Shown: positions 40,301 through 47,606 of the stretch, one piece after another
How positions within the stretch are numbered: position 1 is the first letter of the stretch
How the letters are laid out: each line of letters begins with the position of its first letter
Source: Ostreococcus lucimarinus CCE9901
Lineage: Eukaryota > Chlorophyta > Mamiellophyceae > Mamiellales > Bathycoccaceae
Reading direction: 5' to 3'
DNA: 64,000 bases
NCBI RefSeq assembly: GCF_000092065.1
Contig: NC_009361.1
Span: forward strand, 248,001-312,000
The notes under the pieces: model-generated
Database searches by the model: none
What the model saw: only the letters and a program-made list of their open reading frames with translations
What the model was told of the DNA's origin: nothing
Position numbers and translations under genes: made by a program

Positions 40301-41226
40301 CGTGGGAGCACCAAATTGGGGCGCTGCGCCCGAAACCCATCGAAGCCGCCGTCAAACGTCGAGAGCTGCTGCTTATCGAATTGAATAATGTGCGTAGAAA
40401 TCTTTCGCAAAAACTCGTAGTCGTGCGACACGCACATCACAGTCGTCCCTTCCAACGCGACTAAGTAATTTGCCAGCCATTCCACGGCGCTGACGTCCAA
40501 GTGATTCGTCGGCTCGTCGAGGAGCAACAAATCCGCTCGCTGCAACATCGCTCTCGCGATGGACAATCGCATCCTCCAACCGCCAGACAGTTCAGCCACG
40601 CTCTTTTTCATCATATCGTCGTCAAATCCGACCGACCGCAGGCTCGAGTCGATCGCGCTCGCGTCCGCCCCCCCGAACTCGTTCGCCTCATCCGCCATGA
40701 ACTTGACCACCGACGCGCTCAGCGTCACCAGCACCTCGTGTCGAACGAACACGCACTTGATCCCGGTCGGAAACCCCGCGATATCGCCCGCCGCGATTCG
40801 CGTCAACAGCGTCGTCTTTCCCGCGCCGTTATGCCCGACGACGCCGTATCGCGCCCCTCGCGTCAACGACAAGTTCGTCGGCCGCAGCAGCACCTTGGCC
40901 GCGTACGCCAGGATGATCCCTCTCAGGTCCAAAATCAACCCCTCCGACGTCCCGACGTCCTCCCTCGTCGACGTCGCGTTCGCCATCGTCGCCGCCGTCC
41001 CGTCGTCTCGCGCGCACATCGCTCGAACGTCGCCGTCGTCCATGTTTTCCTCCAGCACCGGCTGCACGAGCTCCATCAGCGCCTCCGTCGTCACCGCGCG
41101 TCCCTCGTCCGCCGCCTCGAGCGTCGCCTCTCGCAGCGCGCTCGCGACGTACTCGCGCACCTCCTCGTCCACGCCCGCGCGTCGCATGACGCCGTCGCAC
41201 CGCGCGAGCCAGGCGTCGTCGTCCAT
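37360..41226 (-). CDS. four-cassette ABC ATPase: eEF3-like pair fused to ABCF pair
   Basis: The 1288-residue soluble protein has no membrane helices. Residues 1-75 resemble the GCN20/ABCF3 N-terminal domain. NBD1 has GHNGAGKTT (131-139), LSGGWRMR (213) and DEPTNHLD (237). NBD2 has GANGAGKTT (441), an eEF3-type inserted region at about 530-600 ending RPLTSGEVYSHL, MSGGQKSRLVLAA (619) and DEPTNYLD (643). A basic linker (about 695-745) follows. NBD3 has GPNGCGKSM (790), LSGGWRMR (903) and DEPTNHLD (927). An ABCF linker with QYEKEQADIKHLKEF leads to NBD4, with GPNGAGKST and DEPTNHLDHDCID. The first half matches eEF3/New1, the second GCN20/ABCF1. These ATPases act on ribosomes (E-site clearance, Gcn2 signalling). 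All four cassettes retain Walker B Glu residues. Confidence 0.9.
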   Translation of the reverse strand: MDDDAWLARCDGVMRRAGVDEEVREYVASALREATLEAADEGRAVTTEALMELVQPVLEENMDDGDVRAMCARDDGTAATMANATSTREDVGTSEGLILDLRGIILAYAAKVLLRPTNLSLTRGARYGVVGHNGAGKTTLLTRIAAGDIAGFPTGIKCVFVRHEVLVTLSASVVKFMADEANEFGGADASAIDSSLRSVGFDDDMMKKSVAELSGGWRMRLSIARAMLQRADLLLLDEPTNHLDVSAVEWLANYLVALEGTTVMCVSHDYEFLRKISTHIIQFDKQQLSTFDGGFDGFRAQRPNLVLPRMKKDMVDQIVATSNESGVIVDSGQNESNGRRRAASEANRLENTAGLVTAIRGVDTSSALAGGSSRMSSARAAREQPSSAAIVFPDPGPLDGIKSKTQVVARLEDLSFAYPNNQVLSGVYTRMYLSSRVAVVGANGAGKTTLMKNIVGELEPTGGSIWKHHNLRIAYIAQHSMHHLQAHLDMSPKEYIQTRFYQGRDKELAKMSTMSLTDDEKVEQQSRGSVCEILGRAVKGGELCYEVKKVGDRVGVTHWEPKRFLKVSYVVKMCKNYDEMMKAIQSGMDIRPLTSGEVYSHLRDFGISQELADGKIKRMSGGQKSRLVLAAAMWTKPHIIALDEPTNYLDNETLAALTAALRRFKGGVLTISHNASFVGDVCSDTWRVYQGKVTSSEDEARGVGASRKGGARRRRGEKNGTSVDESGDATKTDGKIVEGDVDRSVSGVLVSRKTALDLRFEQVSMSVNGNELIKDCVMELNVGRRYGLLGPNGCGKSMLLEAIAKRELEVPAHVDIYHLREEAEPSERSALEAVVDHIREEVSRLQAIESEILTTNGPGDERLQGIYERLEELDPVKFETTAAELLHNLGFDKVMMNRETKALSGGWRMRVSLARALLASPALLLLDEPTNHLDLSACVWLEDHLSKYKKCLVVISHSQDFLNGVCSHVIRVTNKTLKYYTGDFDTFRATLAAEEVIQQKQYEKEQADIKHLKEFIASCGTYADKMKQANSKQKILDKMEAAGLTPSPTAERTFEFTFPDCAKLAPPVLPFKNVSFRYHTADPSLGMLLENLEFGVDCDSRIALVGPNGAGKSTILKLMTGDIEASEGEVARHHHLSIGRYHQHSVDVLDPRASPLDFFSGTYYDMRKPTDEWRSYLGKFGISGRLQTNPIAALSDGQKSRLVFAMICLGNPNMLLLDEPTNHLDHDCIDSLADAINKYKGGLVLVSHDFRLIDKVAKEIWVCENKKVSVWKDSIRSYKKTLEKASIK

Positions 41227-41270
41227 CGCGTCGACGCGTGACGCGATGACGCGACGACGCGATGGACGAC
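41218..41270. repeat. 15-bp inverted repeat over two divergent start codons
   Basis: The arms GTCGTCCATCGCGTC (41218-41232) and GACGCGATGGACGAC (41256-41270) are perfect reverse complements. Each contains the ATG of the gene reading outward, so both predicted proteins begin Met-Asp-Asp. The 23-bp centre contains GACGCG variants. Confidence 0.85.
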
Positions 41271-42884
41271 ATTCGTCGACGCCGCGCGATGGCGTCGCGC
41301 GCGACGGCGCGCGCGGCGGCGTCGCACGACGCGCGCGCGGCGACGCGGCGCGCGCGCGTCGGCGGTGCGGCGCGCGAATCGGCGGCGCGGCGGCGCGCTT
41401 CGGGACGCGCGACGTCCGACGTCGACGGCGCTTCGGGACGCGCGACGTCCGACGTCGACGGCGCTTCGGGACGCGCGACGTCCGCGGACGCGTTCGATCT
41501 CGGACAGGCGATCGGGACGCTGGCGAGGGGCGAGCGAGGGGCGACGCTGCCGCCGGGACGCGTGGGCGCGCTCGGCGTGCGCGAGACGCTGGAGTACCTC
41601 GCGGACTCGAACGGCTTCGTGCGACGGCGCGTCGAGCGGTACGGACCGATTTTTAAGACGGCTTTGTTTTTCAAGCCGGCGATCGTGTTCGGAAGCCGAG
41701 AGGCGGTTCGAGAGTTTTTGAAATTTGAAGGCGAGCTCCCCGCGGACGAGGCGCTGCCGGAGACGTTTCGCGAATTGCACACCGAGTACGGGGCGCTGCG
41801 CATGACGGGGAGCAGACACGCGGCGACGCGCGCGAATTTCGGCAAGGTGCTGGGACGCGCGGCGCTGGAGAGTTACGCGCCGGCGATCGGGGAAAGGACG
41901 AGGGAGTTTGTGGAAGACGTAGCGCGGCGATCTGGGAAGGAGACGTCGTCGTTCAGGCCGGGCGCGGAGTGCGTGGATTTCGCGCTCGATTTGTTGTTTG
42001 AGCTCTTCCTCGGTCACGTGCCCGAGGCAAAGTACAAAGACGCGATGAAAGCGTACAACGGAGGATTACTTTCGCTCGGAAAATGGTCGTCGGAGTTTAA
42101 GGCTGGAAAACTGGCGCTGGAGGATTTGACGTCGTACGTCGAGGCGCATTACAGAGGCGTCAAAGCGCGCGGCGAACTCGATCGCCCAGAGTACTTCTTT
42201 TACAAGCAATACTCGCAAGCCGTGGACGAGTTCGACGAAGTGTTCAGCGACGATCGCATCGCGACGACGTGCGTGTTAATGGTCTGGGGTTCGTACATCG
42301 AAGCCGCCGCTCTCATGGGACACGCATGCGTTTTGCTGGGCGAGCACGACGACGCGCGGCGAGCCGTTTTGCGCGAGTTCGAGCGGGTGTGCTGCGACGA
42401 TGAAAACGGTTGTCGTCGCATCGGTACTTTGGCGGACATCATGTCCATGCAGTACACGTCCGCGGTGGCGAAGGAGTCGCTTAGAGTCATGCCGCAGACG
42501 GCGGGCGGCTTGAGAGTGAACCCGTCGCCTCGCAAATTCGCCTCGTTCGACGTACCCGCCGGTTACGTTTTGACCGCAGACCCACGCATTCCATTTCGCG
42601 ACGAAGCCAACTTCCCCGACCCGGACGCGTTCAAGCCTGAACGTTTCGTTCCAGGGACGCACGAAGCGAAGCAAAACGACGTCTCTTCGGAAACGTATTA
42701 TCCGGGCGGCATGGGCCAGCACCAGTGTCCTGGGATCTCTCTCGCGACGGTCATGACGCAAATATTTCTCGCCGAACTCGTGTCCGCTTTCCCAAACGGG
42801 TGGCGAGGAAAGACGGCGCCGAAATACGTTCAGGTTCCCATAGTCATCCTCGACAGAGAGTATGAAATCGAGTTTCTTCGCTGA
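41262..42884 (+). CDS. cytochrome P450, CYP120/CYP26/CYP85-clan-like, divergent
   Basis: The 540-residue product has a plastid-type N-terminus; the Met at residue 10 (41289, MASRATARAAAS) may be the true start. P450 landmarks are: ESLR as the ExxR motif in AVAKESLRVMP, FKPERF, and heme loop GGMGQHQCPG with ligand C489. The B-to-C region (ELPADEALPETFRELHTEYG) resembles cyanobacterial CYP120 and CYP26. Oddities are a Gly at the usual heme-loop Phe position and an I-helix WGSYIEAAAL (about 342-351) with no acid-Thr pair for oxygen activation. It may handle a pre-oxidised substrate, as CYP74 enzymes do, or a terpenoid/carotenoid. The substrate is unknown. Start codons of this gene and the ABC ATPase are only 35 bp apart. 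Confidence 0.8.
   Translation: MDDIRRRRAMASRATARAAASHDARAATRRARVGGAARESAARRRASGRATSDVDGASGRATSDVDGASGRATSADAFDLGQAIGTLARGERGATLPPGRVGALGVRETLEYLADSNGFVRRRVERYGPIFKTALFFKPAIVFGSREAVREFLKFEGELPADEALPETFRELHTEYGALRMTGSRHAATRANFGKVLGRAALESYAPAIGERTREFVEDVARRSGKETSSFRPGAECVDFALDLLFELFLGHVPEAKYKDAMKAYNGGLLSLGKWSSEFKAGKLALEDLTSYVEAHYRGVKARGELDRPEYFFYKQYSQAVDEFDEVFSDDRIATTCVLMVWGSYIEAAALMGHACVLLGEHDDARRAVLREFERVCCDDENGCRRIGTLADIMSMQYTSAVAKESLRVMPQTAGGLRVNPSPRKFASFDVPAGYVLTADPRIPFRDEANFPDPDAFKPERFVPGTHEAKQNDVSSETYYPGGMGQHQCPGISLATVMTQIFLAELVSAFPNGWRGKTAPKYVQVPIVILDREYEIEFLR
41395..41482 (+). repeat. 33-bp coding tandem repeat in P450 leader
   Basis: Two full copies and one partial copy of a 33-bp unit start at 41395, 41428 and 41461. 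They are in frame and encode ASGRATSDVDG repeats in the N-terminal transit region of the P450. Identical copies suggest recent slippage. Confidence 0.85.
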
Positions 42885-42939
42885 GACTCGAAACACATTC
42901 ATTTTACATTCAATTCAATTCATTCTAGATACCCGTTTG

Positions 42940-43719
42940 CTACTCTAACTCTACGTCGTCATCTTCATCGTCGCGAAACGTCCCACAGACGAAGTCGGGA
43001 GGCGGCGCGGTTTCCCGCAGAATCGAATTCTGCCCCGTTTTCGCGCCGTCGCGCACCAACTCGAAATAATGACAATCCCGTCCCTGTCCCACTCTGTACG
43101 GCGGCGTTTGCACCTCGAGCACCGCGCACGCCGACAGCGCCGACAGCGTGTGCACGTTCGCCCTCCTCGGATACAAAATTCTCGTCGCCCCTCGCGCGCC
43201 GTTCGCCGCCGACATCACCTCGTCGACGCAATCGCGCGCTTCGTGTTCCCCCCCCCGCGCGGCGTGCGCGTCGCGCGTCGACAACCTCGGCGCGTCGTCG
43301 ATCAAATCGTACGCCTTCACGCGCGTCTCCCCGAACAGGCACCGCATGAGCACCGTCATTCCCGGATGGTTGTGCAGCGGTATCGTCTGTCCGCGCTCGA
43401 AGACGAACGCGCCGACGGTGAAGTCCTCCTCCGCGTGCAACCGCAGGTACGTCACCGTCGCCTGCGGCGTCGACGTCGCCCGCGGCGTCGACGTCGTCGA
43501 CGCCTCGCCGTCGCGCTCGCGCGCGTCCCGCGCGTCCCGCGCCTCGGCGCGCCGCGAGAACGCGCGCAGCGCGCGCAATCCCACGTCATCCATCGACACC
43601 GCGCACACCGCGCGCGCGATCTCCTCGACCGCGCGCGGCGACGCCTCGAGTCGCTTCGCCGCGCCCGCGCGCCGCAGGTGTCGCGCGCACGTCGCGACGA
43701 GCGCGTCGAGCGTCGTCAT
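42940..43719 (-). CDS. PCO: plant cysteine oxidase / ADO-type thiol dioxygenase
   Basis: The 259-residue cupin protein matches plant cysteine oxidases and animal ADO. Iron ligands are predicted at H116 and H118 in IPLHNHPGMTVLM and H190 in YPRRANVHTLSAL. ATVTYLRLHAEEDF precedes, and VLEVQTPPY with GRDCHYFE follows, both typical of the family. PCOs use O2 to oxidise N-terminal Cys of target proteins, marking them for the Arg/N-degron pathway, so they serve as oxygen sensors. A Ser/Thr/Arg-rich stretch at about 57-87 is an insert relative to plant PCOs, and the C-terminus is acidic (DDEDDDVELE). The start at 43719 is 56 bp from the divergent CCHC gene. Confidence 0.9.
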   Translation of the reverse strand: MTTLDALVATCARHLRRAGAAKRLEASPRAVEEIARAVCAVSMDDVGLRALRAFSRRAEARDARDARERDGEASTTSTPRATSTPQATVTYLRLHAEEDFTVGAFVFERGQTIPLHNHPGMTVLMRCLFGETRVKAYDLIDDAPRLSTRDAHAARGGEHEARDCVDEVMSAANGARGATRILYPRRANVHTLSALSACAVLEVQTPPYRVGQGRDCHYFELVRDGAKTGQNSILRETAPPPDFVCGTFRDDEDDDVELE

Positions 43720-43775
43720 CGCGCGCGGCGCACTGCGGCGGCGGCGGCGGCACTCACCGACGCGACGACGCGACG

Positions 43776-44492
43776 ATGCGCCCGCAGCGCGGCGGACGCG
43801 GCGGACGCGGCGCGCGCGGCGCGCGCGGCGGACGCGGCGGACGCGGACGCGGCGACGCGCGCGCGCCGTCGTCGAACGGGGGCATCTGGAGGAGCAAAGT
43901 CACGTGCTTCGGGTGTCGAGGCGTCGGACACACGCTGCGGGACTGCCGCGTGGCCAAGGGCGGGAGCGCGACGATGCGGCGAGGGGAGAAATCGTGCTAT
44001 AACTGCGGCGCGAGCGATCACGCGGCGCGAGACTGCGCGGCGGCGTGGACGAATTACGCGCACGCGAAGTGCTTCGTGTGCGGCGAGACGGGACACCTGA
44101 GCAAGAGCTGCCCGAGGAACGAGCGCGGGGTGTACGTGAACGGAGGTGAGTGTAAGATATGCAAGGCGAAGGATCACTTGGTGAAGGATTGCCCGCACAA
44201 GGGAGACACGTGCATTCGGTGCGGGGAGCGGGGACACTTCGCGGCGGGATGCTCGAAACCGTTCGCGGGGGCGAAGACGACGAAGGCGAAGACGGGGGAG
44301 AAACGACGGTTGGGGGGGGATGATTTAGACGATGATTTCGTCGCCGGTGGTCGTGACGACGGCGATGGTGTCGACGGCGACGCGAGCGAGGATGCGGGCG
44401 TCGAGGCCGAGGAGGTAGAGGCGGAATCGAAGAAGAATCCTTCAAAAAAGTCGAAAAAGGACAAGAAGAATCGAGAGGTTGTCTTTTCCTGA
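43776..44492 (+). CDS. CCHC zinc-knuckle RNA-binding protein (ZCCHC9/CNBP-like)
   Basis: The 238-residue protein starts with an RGG-type segment (MRPQRGGRGGRGARGARGG). It then has five CX2CX4HX4C knuckles: CFGCRGVGHTLRDC, CYNCGASDHAARDC, CFVCGETGHLSKSC, CKICKAKDHLVKDC and CIRCGERGHFAAGC. The block GHLSKSCPRNERGVYVNGG between knuckles three and four matches ZCCHC9 proteins, which are nucleolar and RNA-binding. The C-terminus alternates acidic and Lys-rich clusters (KKNPSKKSKKDKKNRE), suggesting a nucleolar signal. It binds single-stranded nucleic acid; the target is unknown. Confidence 0.87.
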   Translation: MRPQRGGRGGRGARGARGGRGGRGRGDARAPSSNGGIWRSKVTCFGCRGVGHTLRDCRVAKGGSATMRRGEKSCYNCGASDHAARDCAAAWTNYAHAKCFVCGETGHLSKSCPRNERGVYVNGGECKICKAKDHLVKDCPHKGDTCIRCGERGHFAAGCSKPFAGAKTTKAKTGEKRRLGGDDLDDDFVAGGRDDGDGVDGDASEDAGVEAEEVEAESKKNPSKKSKKDKKNREVVFS

Positions 44493-45095
44493 TGACTGGT
44501 ACTACAATCGCTACTTTCGAGGGCTTTAGGTCGTTCGGCGAGATCGCGCGAGCGAGCTGTCCCTCCTTCGCGTGGGGTGTAGTACTGCGGCTGGGTCAAC
44601 CCTGGGTTAACCTGCCGCAGGCGAGCGATAGTTTGTACGCTATCGCCGCCTTGTTTCGGGTGTCTTCTGGCGTCGGCCTCTGCGCGAGGGTCAGTCTGCG
44701 CGGCCCGTCTCGGAGATGACGATCGCGCGAGTCGTCGCGCGAACGCGCGCGCGCGCGTCCATCGCCGCGCACATCGATTCAAAAGAATTCGTACCCGCTT
44801 TCTTTCCTTCGTTTTCGTGTCTTGCTAGTCGCGCGCGCGACGCCCGAGGCGCCGCCCGAGGCGGGATCCGGCGCCGAGAAACGCCGTTTCAACGCGCCCC
44901 GTCTCGCGCGTCCGCGCGTCGCGCGCGCCGCGGCGCGGCGCTCGAACGACGCGCGGTTCGATGTTCGACCTTTTTTCTTCTTTCGCGACGCTTCCGCGAC
45001 GACCGCGCCGAGTCGCGCGCGCGTCGCAGAGTGCCGAGGTGCCCTCGCGCGCGTCCGAGGCGCGCGTCACGAGGTCGAGACGCCGAGACGAAACG
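44493..45095. other. gene-free stretch between convergent CCHC and RING genes
   Basis: This 603-bp convergent interval has no protein I can support. Its left half (44500-44720) is less GC-biased and contains two strong adjacent hairpins (44585-44646). The right half is CG-repeat-rich with a pyrimidine tract at about 44797-44822. It holds the 3' ends of both neighbours. Confidence 0.4.
44585..44646. ncRNA. candidate structured RNA: two adjacent hairpins
   Basis: CTGCGGC (44585) pairs perfectly with GCCGCAG (44614-44620) and encloses a GGTTAACC-containing inner stem. Immediately after, GCGATAG (44625) pairs with CTATCGC (44640-44646). Either strand could be transcribed. It does not match tRNA, U1-U6, 5S rRNA, SRP or the TPP riboswitch motifs that I checked. 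This is a structural candidate only. Confidence 0.25.
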
Positions 45096-45512
45096 TCACA
45101 TGGAGGCATGACGAAGAAGACGCACGTGAAAAAGTTTCTGCGACGCCAACGACGCGTGGCGGAGAACGCGCGCGTCGCGGGGGACCGAAATTTCGCGCGG
45201 CTCGCGCAAATCGCGCTCGCGCCCGGTCAAGACGCGCACGCACGCCAGGGCGTGCGAGACGCCGGACTCGTAGTTGACTTCACGGCAGAGAGGACACTGG
45301 TGCGACACTCGCATCCACGGAAGGAGACAATCGGCGTGAAAAGTGTGAGAGCAAGGAAGCTGCGCGAGTTCGCCGACGGCGAGCGAATCGCGACAGACGC
45401 CGCATTCGCGGTCGTCTGCGAGCGGGCGCACGGCGAGCAACGCTCGCGCTTCCTGATGACTGGTTCGCGCGCGCGCGCGCGTTGTAGTGATATCTATCGC
45501 GATGAATTTCAT
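45096..45512 (-). CDS. RING-H2 finger protein, probable E3 ubiquitin ligase
   Basis: The 138-residue protein has a canonical RING-H2: C37-x2-C40, C54-x-H56, H59-x2-C62 and C73-x2-C76 (ECGVCRDSLAVGELAQLPCS, then HTFHADCLLPW and CPLC). The Trp after LLP is the E2-contact position. No membrane helix or other domain is present. The C-terminal 50 residues are basic (KLFHVRLLRHASM end). The overlapping plus-strand frame is rejected because its composition is ordinary and it lacks a domain. The substrate is unknown. Confidence 0.8.
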   Translation of the reverse strand: MKFIAIDITTTRARARTSHQEARALLAVRPLADDRECGVCRDSLAVGELAQLPCSHTFHADCLLPWMRVSHQCPLCREVNYESGVSHALACVRVLTGRERDLREPREISVPRDARVLRHASLASQKLFHVRLLRHASM

Positions 45513-45734
45513 TCGTTCCGTCTCTCGTTCGCTTATTAAACTCGCATTAATGTGTGCTCGTGCGAATGGATGGTTTTGGGAGAGGGCGGCGTCGCGTCCG
45601 TCGCGACGCCGTCGTCTCGCGCCGGAAGTTGTTTGTACAGGATGGAAGGCGCGAATCGTGAAAAATATTGCGTCGTCGAAACGGACGCAGGAAAAGCCAA
45701 CTTGCCGCGGTAATCTCGCGGGATCGCGGCTCGT

Positions 45735-46985
45735 TTACTTCTTCCCGGCGCCGGAGAGGATGCGATCGAAAGACTTGGCGAAGCCGTCGAGCGCGGTGGG
45801 CTTGTAGCCGACGAGCTCGGTGGAAATATCAAACACTTCGTTCGCCTTGGCCATGTCTCTGCCTTCCTTCGACGGCTTGTTGTTGAACGCAATCGTGCGC
45901 GTGTCGTCGTTGTTGTTGTTGTAGTTGTCCCAAAGCTGGTCGCCACCACCCTTCCAGGCCCAGTACGCGCCTTGCTCGCTGTATCGCGGATCGTACACGA
46001 TGGAGGCGAGGCGTTCGCCGGCTTCTTCCTCGCTGACGTAACCCTTGGTGACGTTCTTTTGAAGAATCGGGAAGAACCAGCGGAAGAACGCGGTGTGGTT
46101 GCGGAACAAGTTGGAATCCGCGATGCATCCCGGGTACATCGTGCTGAACTTGATCCCCGTGGATTCGCCGAAACGCTCGGCGAACGCCTTGATGTCGAGC
46201 ATGTTGCACAGCTTGGAATCCTTGTACGCCTTGGCGCCGATGAAGCGAGTGCCGTCGATCAACGCGCCTTGGTTACGGTCGCTATTCTTGAAGCCGTTTC
46301 TCAAGCCCGACATGTCGCCGAGACCCGCGCGCGGCGGCACTTGACCGGCGAGCGTGTTCGTGTTGCCCGTCACCGACCCGACGATGATCAAACGCTTCAT
46401 GTTCGCGTCCGGCGCTTCCGCGAGATCGTCGAGCAAGAGCAAAGACAACAAGTGGTGACCGAGATGATTCACCCCCACGCACTCCTCGAACCCATCCTTG
46501 GTGTACGACGGCACCGTGGCGTTCGGGAGATACAGCGCCGCGTTGCACACCAGCGCTTGAAAGTTCTTCACGTACTTGGATCGTCGGAACTCGGTCGCGA
46601 AATCGCGCACCGACTGCAAGTCACCGAGTTCGAGGTACATGATCGCGTACGACGACTCGTCCAGCCCCAGCTCGTTCGCCTTGACCTGCATCTTCTCCGG
46701 CGAGCGCACCGCGTTGACGACGAAGTATCCATTCTTGATCAGCGCCTTCGCCGTGTACAGCCCGAGTCCCGAGGACGAGCCCGTGACGATGGCGACCGGT
46801 TTGTTTTCCGCGTTCGCCGGCATCACGTTTTGTTGCGACGACGCCGCGCGCGCGACGACGGCGCGCCCACCGCGGCGCGTCGGCGTCGCCGCGCGTCTTC
46901 CGGAAGATCCCTTCCTCGCGGTCGTCATCCGTCCCGCCGCGTTCGGCGTCGACGACGCGCGGAGCGAAGACGCGCGCGCGTGCAT
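45735..46985 (-). CDS. POR: light-dependent protochlorophyllide oxidoreductase
   Basis: From MHARASSLRASSTPN (46985) the product is 416 residues with a Ser/Arg/Ala-rich plastid transit peptide of about 50. The SDR core begins KPVAIVTGSSSGLGLYTAKA (NADPH-binding TGSSSGLG, 68-75), continues ALVCNAALYLPN and has catalytic Y254 and K258 in AYKDSKLCN. The POR-specific region MYPGCIADSNLFRNHTAFFR follows, and the C-terminal part contains an Asn run (YNNNNDD). The enzyme reduces protochlorophyllide to chlorophyllide using light and NADPH in plastid membranes. The open frame extends upstream to 47108 without a better Met. Smoother codon use than its neighbours suits high expression. Confidence 0.96.
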   Translation of the reverse strand: MHARASSLRASSTPNAAGRMTTARKGSSGRRAATPTRRGGRAVVARAASSQQNVMPANAENKPVAIVTGSSSGLGLYTAKALIKNGYFVVNAVRSPEKMQVKANELGLDESSYAIMYLELGDLQSVRDFATEFRRSKYVKNFQALVCNAALYLPNATVPSYTKDGFEECVGVNHLGHHLLSLLLLDDLAEAPDANMKRLIIVGSVTGNTNTLAGQVPPRAGLGDMSGLRNGFKNSDRNQGALIDGTRFIGAKAYKDSKLCNMLDIKAFAERFGESTGIKFSTMYPGCIADSNLFRNHTAFFRWFFPILQKNVTKGYVSEEEAGERLASIVYDPRYSEQGAYWAWKGGGDQLWDNYNNNNDDTRTIAFNNKPSKEGRDMAKANEVFDISTELVGYKPTALDGFAKSFDRILSGAGKK

Positions 46986-47381
46986 GACTGGTTGGCTGGT
47001 TGGTGCGCGAGGCGTCGCGAGGTCGCGACCGAGTCGACGTGTGCGGCGCGCGCGATTCCGGGCGCGAGGTCCCGGCGCGAGGTCGGCGTGTGGATAATAC
47101 TCACGCACCTCGATCGCGATTGCAGTTCGATTTTAGCGCGGACGCGATTCACACGCGAATTGCGAAAAGTGCAGTAATATGCACGAATTAAAGCCTAGAT
47201 CGCACGCGATGCGCGAGAATCACGCGATGCGCGATCAGAGCACCCGTAACATTAGCGCCGCGTGGAGACCTCGGCTGGGGGCGAGCGCTATCGGGCGAAT
47301 TTGCATGTATACGGGTTGGAGACAACCCGATGAATTTCAGCCGGATTCAACGCCGGCGGTGACTCCTGCAACGAATGAGTG
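46986..47381. promoter_or_regulatory. POR upstream region and tRNA 5' flank
   Basis: A 396-bp stretch with no gene. It carries a moderately AT-rich block at 47110-47200 upstream of POR, a direct repeat CACGCGATGCGCGA at about 47205-47232, a 6-bp hairpin CGGGTT/AACCCG at about 47313-47331 and a CCGG hairpin at 47341-47356. Light-regulatory elements cannot be identified by eye. Confidence 0.35.
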
Positions 47382-47511
47382 TTCCCGATAGTATAATGGT
47401 TTAGTATGCCACGCTGTCAAAGGCGTCACGTCGAACGACGTGAGACGAGAAAACGTGAGAAAACGTGAACACAGCGCCGTGGAGATCGGGGTTCGATTCC
47501 CCGTCGGGAAA
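47382..47511 (+). tRNA. tRNA-Asp (GTC) with 57-nt intron
   Basis: The acceptor stem TTCCCGA (47382-47388) pairs fully with TCGGGAA (47504-47510), and the discriminator is A47511. TAGTATAATGGTTTAGTA forms the D region, like eukaryotic tRNA-Asp. The anticodon stem CCACG (47409-47413) pairs with CGTGG (47478-47482). The loop CTGTCA gives anticodon GTC at 47416-47418. The T arm is GGGGTTCGATTCCCC. An intron at the canonical position after base 37 spans 47420-47476. CCA is not encoded, as usual for nuclear tRNAs. T-rich tracts (47521-47525 and 47529-47533) follow and could end Pol III transcription. Confidence 0.93.
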
Positions 47512-47565
47512 AGCGATAACTTTTTGGCTTTTTGGGTCGGGAAAAGCGATAACCCCGTCGGGAAA
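47499..47565 (+). repeat. duplicated fragments of the tRNA-Asp 3' end
   Basis: The 18-mer GTCGGGAAAAGCGATAAC at 47503-47520 (tRNA end plus flank) recurs at 47536-47553. The 13-mer CCCCGTCGGGAAA at 47499-47511 recurs at 47553-47565. The copies bracket the T-tracts after the tRNA, so they look like slippage or template-switch duplications of the tRNA 3' end. Confidence 0.8.
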
Positions 47566-47606
47566 TCTTTTGCATCAAAAACAACGAGTGTTGTATGTAC
47601 ATTACA

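Noticed and set aside
44521-44620. Possible 5S rRNA or tRNA-Leu/Ser in the gap (GTAGTACT..TGGGT; GCCGAACGACCTAAAG on minus)
   Set aside because: Only short words match. The first half of 5S is missing, and there is no T-arm or matching acceptor stem.
44174-44782. Minus-strand 202-residue open frame over the CCHC gene 3' end and gap
   Set aside because: It overlaps a clear zinc-knuckle gene on the other strand, shows no domain, and its apparent pattern over the gap more likely reflects structured DNA/RNA than protein.
45110-45539. Plus-strand ORF antisense to the RING gene
   Set aside because: No domain is present, while the minus strand has a textbook RING-H2.
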